Shown here: positions 35,291-44,444 of the stretch, piece after piece
How the letters are laid out: every line of letters begins with the position of its first letter
Numbering within the stretch: the stretch's first letter is position 1
Origin: Streptomyces pyxinae
Lineage (GTDB): Bacteria > Actinomycetota > Actinomycetes > Streptomycetales > Streptomycetaceae
Reading direction: 5' to 3'
Assembly (NCBI RefSeq): GCF_024756275.1
Contig: NZ_JANUGQ010000002.1
Coordinates: 62,001-126,000 of the forward strand
DNA length: 64,000 nt
Notes under the pieces: model-generated
Told to the model about the DNA's origin: nothing
Seen by the model: the letters and a program-made list of their open reading frames with translations, nothing else
Databases searched by the model: none
Program-made: the position numbers and the translations under genes

Positions 35291-36595
35291 TCAGCCCGGC
35301 GGTGCGTGCGGACCGGACCGCCGCAGCCGCGTCAGCGACTCGGCCAGCCGGTCCACCTCGCCGGGCGTGTTGTAGAGCGCCAGGGAGGCGCGTACGGCCG
35401 AGGTGAGGCCGTAGTGCGCGAGTGCGGGCTGGGCGCAGTGGTGGCCGGCGCGTACGGCGATGCCGTCCCGGTCCAGCCAGTCGGCGACCGCCAGCGGGTC
35501 CCGGCCGGCGAGGGTGAAGGTGAGCACCGCGATCCGGTGGGCCGCCGTGCCCACGAGGCGCAGTCCGTCCACCGCCGACAGGGCGTCCTCGGCGTGGCGC
35601 AGCAGTCCCGCCTCGTACGCGGCGACGGCGTCCCGGTCGAGGGCGGAGAGCCACCGCAGCGCGGCCAGCAGCCCGACCGCCCCGGCGATGTTCCCGGTGC
35701 CGGCCTCCAGCAGCTGGGGAGGGGGAGCGAAGGTGGAGCCGTCGAAGCCGACGGACTCGATCATGCTGCCGCCGCCCTGCCACGGCCCCATCCCGGCCAG
35801 CACCTCCGGCTTCACATAGAGGGCCCCGATGCCGGTCGGGGCGAAGACCTTGTGCCCGGAGAACGCGTAGAAGTCCGCGTCGAGTTCCCTTACGTCCACC
35901 GGGAAGTGGGCGACCGCCTGGGCGCCGTCGACCAGCACCCGGGCCCGGTACCGGTGGGCGAGCGCGATCATCTCCCGTACGGGCGGTACGGTGCCCAGCA
36001 CATTGGAGGCGTGGCTGAGGGCGACCAGCCGGGTGCGCGAGGAGAGCCGGTCGGCGTAGGCGGCGGGATCGATGTCCCCGTCCGGGGTCAGCGGAAGGGG
36101 GACGAGCCGGGCCCGAGTCTCCCGGGCGATCAGCTGCCAGGGCACGATGTCCGAGTGGTGCTCCAGCACCGGTACGAGCACGTCGTCCCCGGGGCCGAGG
36201 TGGGCCCGGCCCCAGCTCTGGGCGACGAGGTTGACCGCCTCGGTCGTGCCCCGCACGAAGACGACGCTCTCCGGCTCCGGTGCGCCCAGGAACCGGGCCA
36301 CCGCCGCCCGTGCCGCCTCGTACGCCTCCGTCGCCTCGCGCGCCATGGTGTGCGCGCCCCGGTGCACATTGGAGTTGGCCAGGCCGTAGTAGGCGGTGAG
36401 CGCCTCGATGACCTGGCGGGGCTTCTGGGTGGTGGCCGCGTTGTCCAACCAGACCAGCGGGTGCCCGTTGACCGTACGGTGGAGGACCGGGAAGTCGTGG
36501 CGGACCGCCTCGGCGGAGAAGCCGCCCGGGGCGCCGGGCGGTGCCGGGGGCCGGCCGAAGCCACGGAACGCCGGGAAGGTGTCAGGAGTAGTCAT
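35291..36595 (-). CDS. SufS-like cysteine desulfurase, likely encapsulin cargo
   Basis: 434 residues of the group II (SufS/CsdA) class V aminotransferase family. It takes sulfur from cysteine with PLP. Present: DNAATTQKP, HRGAHTMA, the PLP lysine in FSGHKVFAPTG, and the persulfide cysteine in RAGHHCAQP. The first 25-28 residues (Pro/Gly/Phe-rich) precede the usual SufS start and could serve as a cargo tag, though known family 2 cargo desulfurases have far longer disordered N-termini. It overlaps the encapsulin gene by 14 bases, is transcribed after it, and has no Fe-S assembly genes beside it. Confidence 0.9.
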   Translation of the reverse strand: MTTPDTFPAFRGFGRPPAPPGAPGGFSAEAVRHDFPVLHRTVNGHPLVWLDNAATTQKPRQVIEALTAYYGLANSNVHRGAHTMAREATEAYEAARAAVARFLGAPEPESVVFVRGTTEAVNLVAQSWGRAHLGPGDDVLVPVLEHHSDIVPWQLIARETRARLVPLPLTPDGDIDPAAYADRLSSRTRLVALSHASNVLGTVPPVREMIALAHRYRARVLVDGAQAVAHFPVDVRELDADFYAFSGHKVFAPTGIGALYVKPEVLAGMGPWQGGGSMIESVGFDGSTFAPPPQLLEAGTGNIAGAVGLLAALRWLSALDRDAVAAYEAGLLRHAEDALSAVDGLRLVGTAAHRIAVLTFTLAGRDPLAVADWLDRDGIAVRAGHHCAQPALAHYGLTSAVRASLALYNTPGEVDRLAESLTRLRRSGPHAPPG

Positions 36596-37988
36596 GGTAG
36601 TGGGACACCTCGACGTTCCGCAGGACGGCGAGCGCGTCCTCCACGAGCACGGCGGTGTTGAAGTAGGCGGTCATCAGATAGGAGGTGATGCCCTGCCGGC
36701 TGACCCCCATGTTCCGCATGGACAGGCCGGGTTCGATCTCGTCAGGGACCTTCTCCGGCCGCAGCCCCACCACACCCTGGTCCGCCTCGCCGGTCCGCAT
36801 CAGCAGGATGTCGGTGGTGCCGGCCGCCGTTCCGCCGTGGAGGCGGAGCTTGTCGGAGGGCAGCAGCGGCACCCCGCGCCAGGTGAGCAGCGGGCTGCCG
36901 AAGCGGTTGTCGGTCACCGGGGGCACACCCCGGCGCGTACACTCCCGGCCGAACGCGGCGATCGCCCGGGGGTGCGCCACGAAGAAACCGGGCTGCTTCC
37001 ACACCCGGGCCAGCAACTCGTCCAGGTCGTCGGGGGTGGGCGGGCCGGTGCGGGTCTGGATGTGCTGCCCGGGCGCGACCTTGTGGAGCAGGCCGTGCTC
37101 GGGGTGGTTGAGCAGAGTGTTCTCCTGCCGCTCCCGCAGCACCTGGACGGTCAGGCCGGACTGCGCCCGGGTCTGGTCGATCGGCCCGTTGTAGAGGTCC
37201 GCGACCCGGGTGTGGACGCGCAGCACGGTCTGCGCGAGCGTCATGTGGTATTCCTGCGGCTCGTCGTAGTCCGGGTAGGTGCCCGGGAGTTCGGGCTCGC
37301 CCTCATGACCGGAGAGCAGGTCGACGGGGACCTCGGTGCCCGGCCGGGGGCGGTCGCCCGCGGTGTATTCCGCGAGCGCCGCGCGTACGGCCCCGTCCCG
37401 GTCGGCCAGGGCCGCCAGCGCCTCCCGGGGAGCCACCAGGGCCACCCCGGGGGCGGACGCCCGGACGGTGTAGGGCACCAGCTCGGACCGGGCCCAGCAC
37501 TCGGCGTCGAAGTACTCGCCGTCACCGATGACATCGAGCAGGGCCTCCTCGCCGTACCGGCCGGTGCCCCGCTTCTCGGCCCGGCCGCGCACGATCACCC
37601 ACAGCCGGCCGGCCGGCTCGTCGTCACCGGCCAGCACCTGGCCCGGTGTGAAGTCCACCGGGGTGAAGGCGTCGGCCAGTTCGGCGAGCAGAGCGTCGTC
37701 GGCGTCGCGCAGGAAGGGTAGTTCGCGCAGGTCGTCCGGGACGATTCGCGGTCCGTCCGCGCCGTCCCAGGTGCTGATCCGGTCGTCGCCCAGGAGGTAG
37801 GAGCGCCTGCGGTTGACCCGGTAGACACCCGACGGGATGTCCACCCAGGGCAGGGCGCGCAGCAGATAGCGCGGAGTGAGGCCGCGCATCATCGGCGGGG
37901 TCTTGGTCGCGGTCGCGAGCTGGCGCGCCGAACCCGGCGCGAGAGCCGTCGGGTTGGCGGGGGTGTTCGGGGCGCTCGGGGGAACCAC
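36582..37988 (-). CDS. Family 2B encapsulin shell protein with cNMP-binding-like domain
   Basis: 468 residues from GTG 37988 with GAGGAGG upstream. Residues 35-80 and 215-468 match the SrpI-type encapsulin (HK97 fold): TPRYLLRALPWVDIPSGVYRVN, then DEPQEYHMTLAQTVLRVHTRVADLYNGP, and SHYHDYS at the C-terminus. Between them, about residues 85-205, lies a cyclic-nucleotide-binding-like domain (LRELPFL...LWVIVRGRAEKR...VIGDGEYFDAECWA), which defines family 2B. Subunits should assemble into an icosahedral compartment; the adjacent desulfurase is the likely cargo. The N-terminal 30 residues are Pro/Ala/Thr-rich. Confidence 0.88.
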   Translation of the reverse strand: MVPPSAPNTPANPTALAPGSARQLATATKTPPMMRGLTPRYLLRALPWVDIPSGVYRVNRRRSYLLGDDRISTWDGADGPRIVPDDLRELPFLRDADDALLAELADAFTPVDFTPGQVLAGDDEPAGRLWVIVRGRAEKRGTGRYGEEALLDVIGDGEYFDAECWARSELVPYTVRASAPGVALVAPREALAALADRDGAVRAALAEYTAGDRPRPGTEVPVDLLSGHEGEPELPGTYPDYDEPQEYHMTLAQTVLRVHTRVADLYNGPIDQTRAQSGLTVQVLRERQENTLLNHPEHGLLHKVAPGQHIQTRTGPPTPDDLDELLARVWKQPGFFVAHPRAIAAFGRECTRRGVPPVTDNRFGSPLLTWRGVPLLPSDKLRLHGGTAAGTTDILLMRTGEADQGVVGLRPEKVPDEIEPGLSMRNMGVSRQGITSYLMTAYFNTAVLVEDALAVLRNVEVSHYHDYS

Positions 37989-38370
37989 GGAAGCCTCCTC
38001 GAAGAGGGGAAGTGGAGAGGGGGAGGGAAGCCGGGCGCCGCGTGCCCTCGGCCGGGGGAGCGGCAGTGGCGGCGGCGCACCGGCGGACGAGGAGGATCCT
38101 GCGGTGCCGCCGGAGGAGTGGGAAGGGCGTGCGAACCGGGCGCGCGGGGCGTTTGGCCGGACAGAGGGGGCGTGCGCGGCGGGGCGGGTACCCGGTAACT
38201 CCGGTACGTGCCAGGGTGGTTCCGCCGGGCCGGCCGGAGTACCGCCGCCTCACGGTGCCGGTGGTCGGTCCGGTCGGTCCGGGCGCCACGGGGCAGCGAG
38301 GGGCGGCACGTGGCGCGAAGTCGCCCCGTGCGGACGGGCGCCGACGGACCGGGCGCCGGGGCGCGGCCGG
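37989..38370. other. Leader of the encapsulin operon
   Basis: About 380 bases between the MMPL and encapsulin genes, both on the minus strand. I see no coding signal or strong terminator; the part next to 37988 must hold the encapsulin promoter. Confidence 0.4.
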
Positions 38371-40581
38371 CTACCGGGGTGCGGGAGCCTTCCCGGAGGC
38401 GGCCCCGGGGGCCTTCCCGGGTGCCTCGTCGTGGCGGAGCCGTCCCGGCCACCACACGGCGGGGCCGGCGTCCAGGACGAGCGCGGGGACCAGCAGGGAG
38501 CGCACCACGACGGTGTCGAGCAGAACGCCGAAGGCGACGATGAAGGCGATCTGGGCGAGGAAGGCGAGCGGAATGACGGTGAGGGCGGCGAAGGTGGCCG
38601 CGAGCACGACACCCGCCGAGGTGATGACCCCGCCCGTGGAGACCAGGCCGGTGAGCATGCCCTGCCGGGTGCCGTGCGCGAGCGTCTCCTCCCGGGCGCG
38701 GGACATCAGGAAGATGTTGTAGTCGACCCCCAGGGCGACCAGGAAGACGAAGCCGTACAACGGGACCGAGGCGTCGGTGCCCGAGAAGCCGAGGAGGTCC
38801 TGGAAGACGATGCCGGTGACGCCCAGGGTGGCGGCGTAACTGAGGGCGACGGTGCCGACCAGCAGCACGGGCAGCACCAGGGCGCGGAGCAGCGCGATGA
38901 GGATGACCAGGACGATGGCCAGGACGACCGGGACGATGAGCGACCGGTCGTGTTCGGCGGTCCGCTGGGTGTCGTACTGCTGGGCGGTGTAGCCGCCGAC
39001 CAGGGCGGTGGGGTCGGCGTCCCGCCGGATCCGCTCCCGCAGTTCCCGGACGGTCCGTTCGGCCCGGTCGCTGTCGGGGAGGTCGGTGAGGGTGGCGTCG
39101 ATACGGACGCGGCCCCCGATCTCGCGCGGCGGTGCGTCCGGGCGGCTGCCGGGGGTCCATGGCCGGGCCTGGGCGACCCCGTCGGTCCCGGCGGCGACCC
39201 GGAGGACCTCCGCGCTCCTGGCGGCGTCGGCGACGATGACGGCCGGCTGGCCCTCGCCACCGGGGAAGTGCCGGCCGAGGGTCCGCTCGGCGGCGACCGA
39301 GGGAGCGTCTCCGGTGAACAACTCGTCCAGCGGGATGCCGCGCGCGTTGAGCGCGGGGAGGAAGGCGGCGCACACCGCCAGCGCGGCGGCGGTCAGCGCC
39401 CACACCCGCCGGGGACGGCGGTCCACCAGGCCGGCCACCCGCTGCCACAGCACACCGCGCCCGGCGCTGTCTTCCTCCCCGTCCTCCCCGTCCTCCCCGT
39501 CCTCCCCGTTCACCCTGTCCGTCCCGCCCGTCCCGGGCCGAGCGGGCCAGAACGCGGCCCGGCCCAGCAGGGCGAGGGCGGCGGGCAGAAAGGTGAGGGC
39601 GGAGGCCAGGGCGCAGACGATGCCGATGGCGCCGACCGGCCCGAGCGCGCGGTTGTTGCTCAGATCGCTCAGCAGCAGCGCGAGCAGCCCCAGGGCGACG
39701 GTGGCGGCGCTGGCGGTGATGGCCCCGGCGGAGTTCCGCAGGGCCACCCGGGCCGCCTCCGTCCGGTCGCCGGCACGGGCGATCTCCTCCCGGAAGCGCG
39801 CGGTGAGCAGCAGCGCGTAATCGGTGGCCGCGCCGATCACCAGGATCGACAGAATGCCCTGGACCTGGCCGTCCACCCGGACGACGCCGTGGTCGGCCAG
39901 TACATAGACCACCGCGCAGGCCACGCCGAGCGCGAAGAGCGAGCTCAGGATGATCAGGAAGGGCAGGACCACGCTGCGGTAGACCGCCAGCAGAATGAGC
40001 AGCACGGCGGCGAGCGCCACCCCGAGCAGGACGCCGTCGACACCGGCGAAGGCACCGGACAGATCGGCCTGCTTGGCCGCCGGTCCCGCGATCCGCACCT
40101 CCGTGCCCGGCACCCGCCGCGCCGCCGAGGCGATCCCGTCCAGCGCCCCGGGGAGGCGGTCGCCCAGCGCCGGGCCGAGCTGGACCACGCCTTGGAGGGC
40201 CTCGCGGTCCCGGGACGGAACGGCCGGGGACGGGGTGCCCCGGACGGCGTCGCTCCCGGCGAGACCGCGCAGGGCCTCGGTGGCCGCCCGCACCTCGCCG
40301 GGGGAGAAGCCGGCGCCGTCCTCCCGGGTCCAGACCACGACGGCCGGCAGGGTCGCCTCCCGGCTGAACGCCCGCTGGGCGTCGATGACCCGGGTGGACT
40401 CCGCGCCGCGCGGCAGAAACGCGGCCTGGTCATGAGTGGAGACGTCCTTCAGCTTCCCGGTGTACGAGCCGAAGACCGCGCCCAGGCCGAGCCAGACGAC
40501 GACCAGGACCAGCGGGACCAGCCGGCGGGCGAGCCCGGTCCGGCGGGGCGGCGTGGGGGCGGCCGGGGTGCCTGTGAGCAT
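38371..40581 (-). CDS. MMPL-family RND exporter
   Basis: 736 residues with the MMPL layout: one N-terminal helix, a large outer loop (about 40-180), a block of five to six helices, an inter-block loop with a second outer domain, and another helix block. Motif GAATDYALLLTARFREE is the MMPL proton-relay signature of TM4, repeated as GVDYNIFLMSRARE in the second half. Such proteins export lipids or drugs. A Glu/Asp-Gly-rich linker near residue 350 is unusual. It is divergent from a MarR gene and probably its target. Confidence 0.9.
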   Translation of the reverse strand: MLTGTPAAPTPPRRTGLARRLVPLVLVVVWLGLGAVFGSYTGKLKDVSTHDQAAFLPRGAESTRVIDAQRAFSREATLPAVVVWTREDGAGFSPGEVRAATEALRGLAGSDAVRGTPSPAVPSRDREALQGVVQLGPALGDRLPGALDGIASAARRVPGTEVRIAGPAAKQADLSGAFAGVDGVLLGVALAAVLLILLAVYRSVVLPFLIILSSLFALGVACAVVYVLADHGVVRVDGQVQGILSILVIGAATDYALLLTARFREEIARAGDRTEAARVALRNSAGAITASAATVALGLLALLLSDLSNNRALGPVGAIGIVCALASALTFLPAALALLGRAAFWPARPGTGGTDRVNGEDGEDGEDGEEDSAGRGVLWQRVAGLVDRRPRRVWALTAAALAVCAAFLPALNARGIPLDELFTGDAPSVAAERTLGRHFPGGEGQPAVIVADAARSAEVLRVAAGTDGVAQARPWTPGSRPDAPPREIGGRVRIDATLTDLPDSDRAERTVRELRERIRRDADPTALVGGYTAQQYDTQRTAEHDRSLIVPVVLAIVLVILIALLRALVLPVLLVGTVALSYAATLGVTGIVFQDLLGFSGTDASVPLYGFVFLVALGVDYNIFLMSRAREETLAHGTRQGMLTGLVSTGGVITSAGVVLAATFAALTVIPLAFLAQIAFIVAFGVLLDTVVVRSLLVPALVLDAGPAVWWPGRLRHDEAPGKAPGAASGKAPAPR

Positions 40582-40605
40582 GCGCTGTCTCTTCCCGTGG
40601 ATTGA

Positions 40606-40624
40606 TTACTCAATCATCGAGTAA
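40606..40624. promoter_or_regulatory. MarR operator in the MMPL/MarR divergent promoter
   Basis: TTACTC-aatcatc-GAGTAA is a perfect inverted repeat inside an AT-rich TTGA...TCAA segment, 25 bases upstream of the MMPL start and 33 upstream of the MarR start. Confidence 0.6.
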
Positions 40625-40656
40625 CTCAATGACAGGGCCACCTTAGGATGCTCCTC

Positions 40657-41265
40657 ATGCCTCGCCCGCCCTACCCGTCACCGCCCGACCCGTCGCCGGA
40701 CCCCTCGGTGCCCGCCCCGCCGCCGCCCGGCCCCTTGCCGCCCGCCCCGCCGCCGCCCGGCCCGTCGGGGGACGACCCGCCGCCGTCCGGCCCCGGCCGG
40801 GATCCACGGACCTTCGCCCGGCTGCTGCGCCGGCTGCTCGCGGAGTTCAACCGGATCGCCCACGGCTACGCCCAGGACAACGGTCTGCACGCCACCGATG
40901 TGCACGCGCTCGCCGCGATCATGGACGCCCGGGCCGAGGACGGCGAGCCCATGACCCCCACCCGGCTCCGCCGGCGCCTGGCGCTGACCTCCGGGGCCGT
41001 GACCGCCTGTCTGGACCGGCTCGAACAGGCGGGCCACATCTCCCGGGTGCGGGACGCGCGGGACCGCCGGGTCATCCATCTGCACTACCGGACACCCGCC
41101 GAGGACAGCGCCCAGCGCCGGCACTTCGCCCCGCTGGCGGGGAGCACCAGGCGGGCCCTGGAACGCTTCACCGAGGAGGAGATCGCGGTGGTCACCCGCT
41201 TTCTGACCGTCCTCGGCGAGGAGGTCCGGCACGAGTGCCGCGACGACCCTCCTCCCGGCCGGTGA
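40657..41265 (+). CDS. MarR-family regulator with Pro-rich N-terminus
   Basis: 202 residues from ATG 40657 (AGGA upstream; ATG 40648 also possible). The first 50 residues are a Pro/Asp/Ser-rich, probably disordered arm (PPPPGPLPPAPPPPG). The winged-helix core follows: RIAHGYAQDNGLHATDVHAL, LALTSGAVTACLDRLEQAGHI, and the wing with RDARDRRVIHLHY. It likely represses the divergent MMPL exporter through 40606-40624. The long Pro arm is uncommon in MarR proteins. Confidence 0.88.
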   Translation: MPRPPYPSPPDPSPDPSVPAPPPPGPLPPAPPPPGPSGDDPPPSGPGRDPRTFARLLRRLLAEFNRIAHGYAQDNGLHATDVHALAAIMDARAEDGEPMTPTRLRRRLALTSGAVTACLDRLEQAGHISRVRDARDRRVIHLHYRTPAEDSAQRRHFAPLAGSTRRALERFTEEEIAVVTRFLTVLGEEVRHECRDDPPPGR

Positions 41266-41283
41266 CCGCCGACTGCCGTACTC

Positions 41284-41312
41284 TTGGCGGGAGTTGCGTC
41301 GTGTGACATATT
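41284..41312 (+). promoter_or_regulatory. Promoter of the hydroxyproline cluster with overlapping operator
   Basis: TTGGCG (41284-41289), a 17-base spacer and CATATT (41307-41312) place the start of transcription at or next to GTG 41319, so the first gene is probably leaderless. GTGTGACATA (41301-41310) overlaps the -10 and resembles the ATGTGACAT palindrome before the GntR gene, so the site may be a repressor operator. Confidence 0.5.
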
Positions 41313-41318
41313 ACTGGC

Positions 41319-42509
41319 GTGGCCAGGCAACCGACGTGTGACGTTGTGGTGGTCGGCGCCGGGACGGTCGGCGCCGCATGTGCCTTCTACGCGGCCGGCG
41401 AGGGCCTCCGGGTCGCCCTGGTGGACCGGGGCCCGGTGGCCGGCGGTACGACGGGCGCCGGGGAGGGCAATCTGCTGGTGTCCGACAAGGAACCCGGCCC
41501 CGAGCTGGAACTCGCCCTGCTGTCCACCCGGTTGTGGGCGGAGCTGGGTGCCGGGACCGGCTTCGGCACGGCTGTCGAGTACGAGTCCAAGGGCGGTGTC
41601 GTCGTCGCCTCCACTACGGAGGGGTTCGCCGGTCTGGAGCGGCTCGCGGCCGGCCAGCGCGCCGCCGGAGTGGCGGCCCGGCCGGTGGCGGCGGACCAAC
41701 TGCGCGAGCTCGAACCGAGGTTGGCCCCGGGGCTGGCCGGTGGGGTCCACTATCCCCAGGACGCCCAGGTGATGCCCGCGCTGGCCGCGGCACAACTGGT
41801 CCGGGCGGCCCGCGCGGCCGGGGCCCGGCTGCACACCGGCCGGACGGTCACCGGGGTGCTGCGGGACGCCGCCGGGGCCGTACGCGGGGTCCGTACCGAC
41901 CGGGGCGAGCTGCACGCCCCGGCCGTGGTCAACGCCGCCGGGTGCTGGGGCGGTGAGCTGGCCGGCCTCGCCGGGGTACGCCTTCCCGTGGCGCCGCGCC
42001 GGGGCTTCGTCCTGGTCACCGAGCCCCTGCCACCGGTGATCCGGCACAAGGTGTACGCCGCCGACTACCTGGCCGGAGTGGCGGGCGGCTCGGCGGCCCT
42101 GACGACCTCACCGGTGGTCGAGGGCACCGCCGCCGGCCCGGTGCTGATCGGTGCCAGCCGGGAACGGGTCGGCTTCGACCGCTCGTTCCCGGTGCCCGCC
42201 CTGCGGGCCCTGGCGGCGGGCGCGATCCGGCTCTTCCCCTTTCTGGAACGGGTCCGGGCGATCCGCTCCTACCTCGGTTTCCGTCCCTGGACACCCGACC
42301 GGCTGCCGGTCGTGGGGCCCGATCCGCGCGTGCCGGGGCTCGTCCATGCCTGCGGGCACGAGGGCGCGGGTATCGGCCTGGCCACCGGTACGGGCCGGCT
42401 GGTCGCCCAGGTGCTCGCCGGCCGGGTGCCGGATCTCGACCTCACCCCCTTCCGGCCCGACCGCTTCCGGGAGCCCACCGGTTCGCGCGCCACCGGGGAG
42501 GCCCGATGA
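41319..42509 (+). CDS. D-hydroxyproline dehydrogenase, FAD-dependent DAO-type subunit
   Basis: 396 residues of the D-amino-acid oxidase family: VVVVGAGTVGAACAFYAA FAD motif, GTTGAGEGNLL, and the late HACGHEGAGIGLATGTG. With the next two genes it forms the heterotrimeric type of cis-4-hydroxy-D-proline dehydrogenase (catalytic FAD subunit, small 2Fe-2S subunit, second FAD/NAD subunit). The product would be pyrroline-4-hydroxy-2-carboxylate. No Shine-Dalgarno precedes GTG 41319. It overlaps the next gene as ATGA. Confidence 0.85.
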   Translation: MARQPTCDVVVVGAGTVGAACAFYAAGEGLRVALVDRGPVAGGTTGAGEGNLLVSDKEPGPELELALLSTRLWAELGAGTGFGTAVEYESKGGVVVASTTEGFAGLERLAAGQRAAGVAARPVAADQLRELEPRLAPGLAGGVHYPQDAQVMPALAAAQLVRAARAAGARLHTGRTVTGVLRDAAGAVRGVRTDRGELHAPAVVNAAGCWGGELAGLAGVRLPVAPRRGFVLVTEPLPPVIRHKVYAADYLAGVAGGSAALTTSPVVEGTAAGPVLIGASRERVGFDRSFPVPALRALAAGAIRLFPFLERVRAIRSYLGFRPWTPDRLPVVGPDPRVPGLVHACGHEGAGIGLATGTGRLVAQVLAGRVPDLDLTPFRPDRFREPTGSRATGEAR

Positions 42510-43021
42510 GCGAAGCCGCCTCCCGCCCGCGCCGGGACGCCGACGTGCCGCGCCGGGACGCCGCCGCGCGATCCCGCCGGAGCGCCGTCGCGTCCGTCCA
42601 CCGGGAACTGGGCGCGTCCGTGCGCCTGTTCGCCGTGGCGTCCGTCTGCCGGGAACTCGCCACGTTCGTCCGCCTGTTCGCCGTCGCGTCCGTCCGCCGG
42701 AGGCCCGCCGCGGGTGCCCGCGCTCCGCTGGAACTGGTCCGGGCCGCGCCCGGACCGGCCTTCACCCTGACCTTCGACGGTCGTGACATCCCCGCCCTGC
42801 CGGGACAGACGGTGGCCGCCGCCCTCTGGTCGGCCGGTGCCACCTCCTGGCGGAGCACCCGGGAGAGCGCCCGGCCGCGCGGGCTCTTCTGCGGCATCGG
42901 TGTCTGCTTCGACTGCCTGGTGACCGTCAACGACCGCCCCAATCAGCGCGCCTGCCTGGTCGCCGCCGAGCCCGGTGATGCCGTCCGTACCCAGGAGGGG
43001 ACCGGCCATGACGACCGCTGA
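42506..43021 (+). CDS. 2Fe-2S subunit of D-hydroxyproline dehydrogenase, repeat-extended
   Basis: 171 residues; ATG 42506 overlaps the previous stop. The C-terminal 95 residues are the expected small ferredoxin-like subunit (FTLTFDGRDIPALPGQTVAAA, cluster ligands in FCGIGVCFDC...RACL). The first 75 residues are not seen in such subunits: they are Arg/Ala/Ser-rich and contain a 16-residue tandem repeat (ASVHRELGASVRLFAV, then ASVCRELATFVRLFAV) from the 48-bp DNA repeat at 42590. A downstream start near codon 60 is possible, but the ATGA junction supports the long form. Confidence 0.8.
   Translation: MSEAASRPRRDADVPRRDAAARSRRSAVASVHRELGASVRLFAVASVCRELATFVRLFAVASVRRRPAAGARAPLELVRAAPGPAFTLTFDGRDIPALPGQTVAAALWSAGATSWRSTRESARPRGLFCGIGVCFDCLVTVNDRPNQRACLVAAEPGDAVRTQEGTGHDDR
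42590..42700. repeat. 48-bp tandem repeat, 2.3 copies, in frame
   Basis: Copies at 42590-42637 and 42638-42685 and a partial third to 42700. The unit is 16 codons, so copy changes keep the reading frame. Confidence 0.8.
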
Positions 43022-44444
43022 ACCCCGGCTCGCGGTGATCGGAGCGGGCCCCGCCGGACTCGCCGCCGCGCTGGCCGCCGCCGACCGGGGCCTCGGTGTC
43101 ACCCTGCTCGACGCCGCCGACGGGCCCGGCGGCCAGTTCTACCGGCAGCCCGCCCCCGCACTCGGTGCCCGCCGGCCCGAGGCGCTGCATCACCGGTGGT
43201 CCGCGTGGCGGCGGCTGCGGGCCCGGCTGGCCGGCCACCTCGCCACCGGACAGGTACGGCAGTTGACCGCGCATCATGTGTGGTGCGCCGAGCGGAGTCC
43301 CGGTGGATTTCTGGTACACGCCCTGTACGGCCCCGGGCAGGACCGGCCGGTCACGGTGCGCGCCGCCGGGCTGGTGCTGGCGACCGGCGGATACGAACAG
43401 GTGCTGCCGTTTCCCGGCTGGACCCTGCCCGGTGTGGTCACCGCGGGCGGAGCGCAGGCCCTGCTGAAGGGAAACCTGGTACGGGCCGGACACCGGGCCG
43501 TGGTGGCCGGTACCGGGCCGCTGCTGCTGCCGGTGGCCGCCGGTCTCGCCGCCACCGGCACCCGGGTCGCCGCGCTCGTGGAGGCCGCCGATCCCCGGGA
43601 GTTCACCCGGTGCGCGGCGGTACTCGCCGGATATCCGGCCCAGTTGGCGGAAGCGGCCGGATACGCCGCCGCACTGCTGCGCCACCGCGTTCCGGTACGT
43701 CCCCGGCACACCGTGGTCCGGGCTCATGGCACCGTACGGCTGGAGGCCGTGACCGTCGCCGCGCTCGACGGCCGGGGCCGGGTGAGGTCCGGCACCGGGC
43801 GCCGAATCGCCTGCGACACCCTCGCCGTCGGCCACGGCCTGCTGCCGAGCACCGAACTCGCCCGGGTGCTCGGCTGCCGCACCGAGGACCGAGGAGTGAC
43901 GGTCGATCCCGAGCAGCGCACCGATGTACCGGGAATCTGGGCCGCCGGGGAGACCACCGGCGGCGGCGGGGCGGCCCTGGCGCTGGCCGAGGGGCACATC
44001 GCCGGCTGCTCCGCCGCCGCCCGGCTGGCGGGCCGGGCGCCCGACTCCGCCGGGTGGGCCGGCGCGGCACGGACCAGAGGCCGGCTGCGCCGCTTCGCCG
44101 CCGTACTGGAGCCGCTGTACGGTCCGCCCGCCCACTGGGACGAGCAGCTGACCGACGACACCCCGGTGTGCCGCTGCGAGGAGGTGGACGCCGGTACCGT
44201 CCGCGCCGCCGTCCGCGATCTGGGGGCGGGTGACGCGCGTACCGCGAAACTGCTGACCCGCGCCGGGATGGGCTGGTGCCAGGGGCGGATGTGCGGCCCG
44301 GCGGTCGCCGCGCTGGCCGGGGGCGGCGCCCGCCCCACGCCGGGGCCGTTCGCCCGCCCCGTACCGCTCGGGGTGCTCGCCCGCGCCGGGGAGGAGCCGG
44401 AGGAGGCCGTCCCGGGCCACCGAGCCACCCCGCCCGGCCCCTGA
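43008..44444 (+). CDS. D-hydroxyproline dehydrogenase, NAD(P)/FAD subunit
   Basis: 478 residues, ATG 43008 with AGGAGGGG upstream and a 14-base overlap with the 2Fe-2S gene. First dinucleotide site LAVIGAGPAGLAAALAAADRG; second site near residue 160 (AVVAGTGPLLL). A BFD-like 2Fe-2S segment follows near residue 390 (VCRCEEVD...GMGWCQGRMCG). This matches the larger non-catalytic subunit of heterotrimeric amino-acid dehydrogenases, which passes electrons on. The last 40 residues are Pro-rich. Confidence 0.85.
   Translation: MTTAEPRLAVIGAGPAGLAAALAAADRGLGVTLLDAADGPGGQFYRQPAPALGARRPEALHHRWSAWRRLRARLAGHLATGQVRQLTAHHVWCAERSPGGFLVHALYGPGQDRPVTVRAAGLVLATGGYEQVLPFPGWTLPGVVTAGGAQALLKGNLVRAGHRAVVAGTGPLLLPVAAGLAATGTRVAALVEAADPREFTRCAAVLAGYPAQLAEAAGYAAALLRHRVPVRPRHTVVRAHGTVRLEAVTVAALDGRGRVRSGTGRRIACDTLAVGHGLLPSTELARVLGCRTEDRGVTVDPEQRTDVPGIWAAGETTGGGGAALALAEGHIAGCSAAARLAGRAPDSAGWAGAARTRGRLRRFAAVLEPLYGPPAHWDEQLTDDTPVCRCEEVDAGTVRAAVRDLGAGDARTAKLLTRAGMGWCQGRMCGPAVAALAGGGARPTPGPFARPVPLGVLARAGEEPEEAVPGHRATPPGP

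Noticed and set aside
37876..40605. A 909-codon plus-strand frame opposite the MMPL gene
   Set aside because: Low-complexity Gly/Glu/Arg composition typical of antisense frames in high-GC DNA; the MMPL reading is convincing.
41266..41318. Riboswitch before the hydroxyproline cluster
   Set aside because: The gap is too short and the promoter places transcription at the start codon, leaving no leader.
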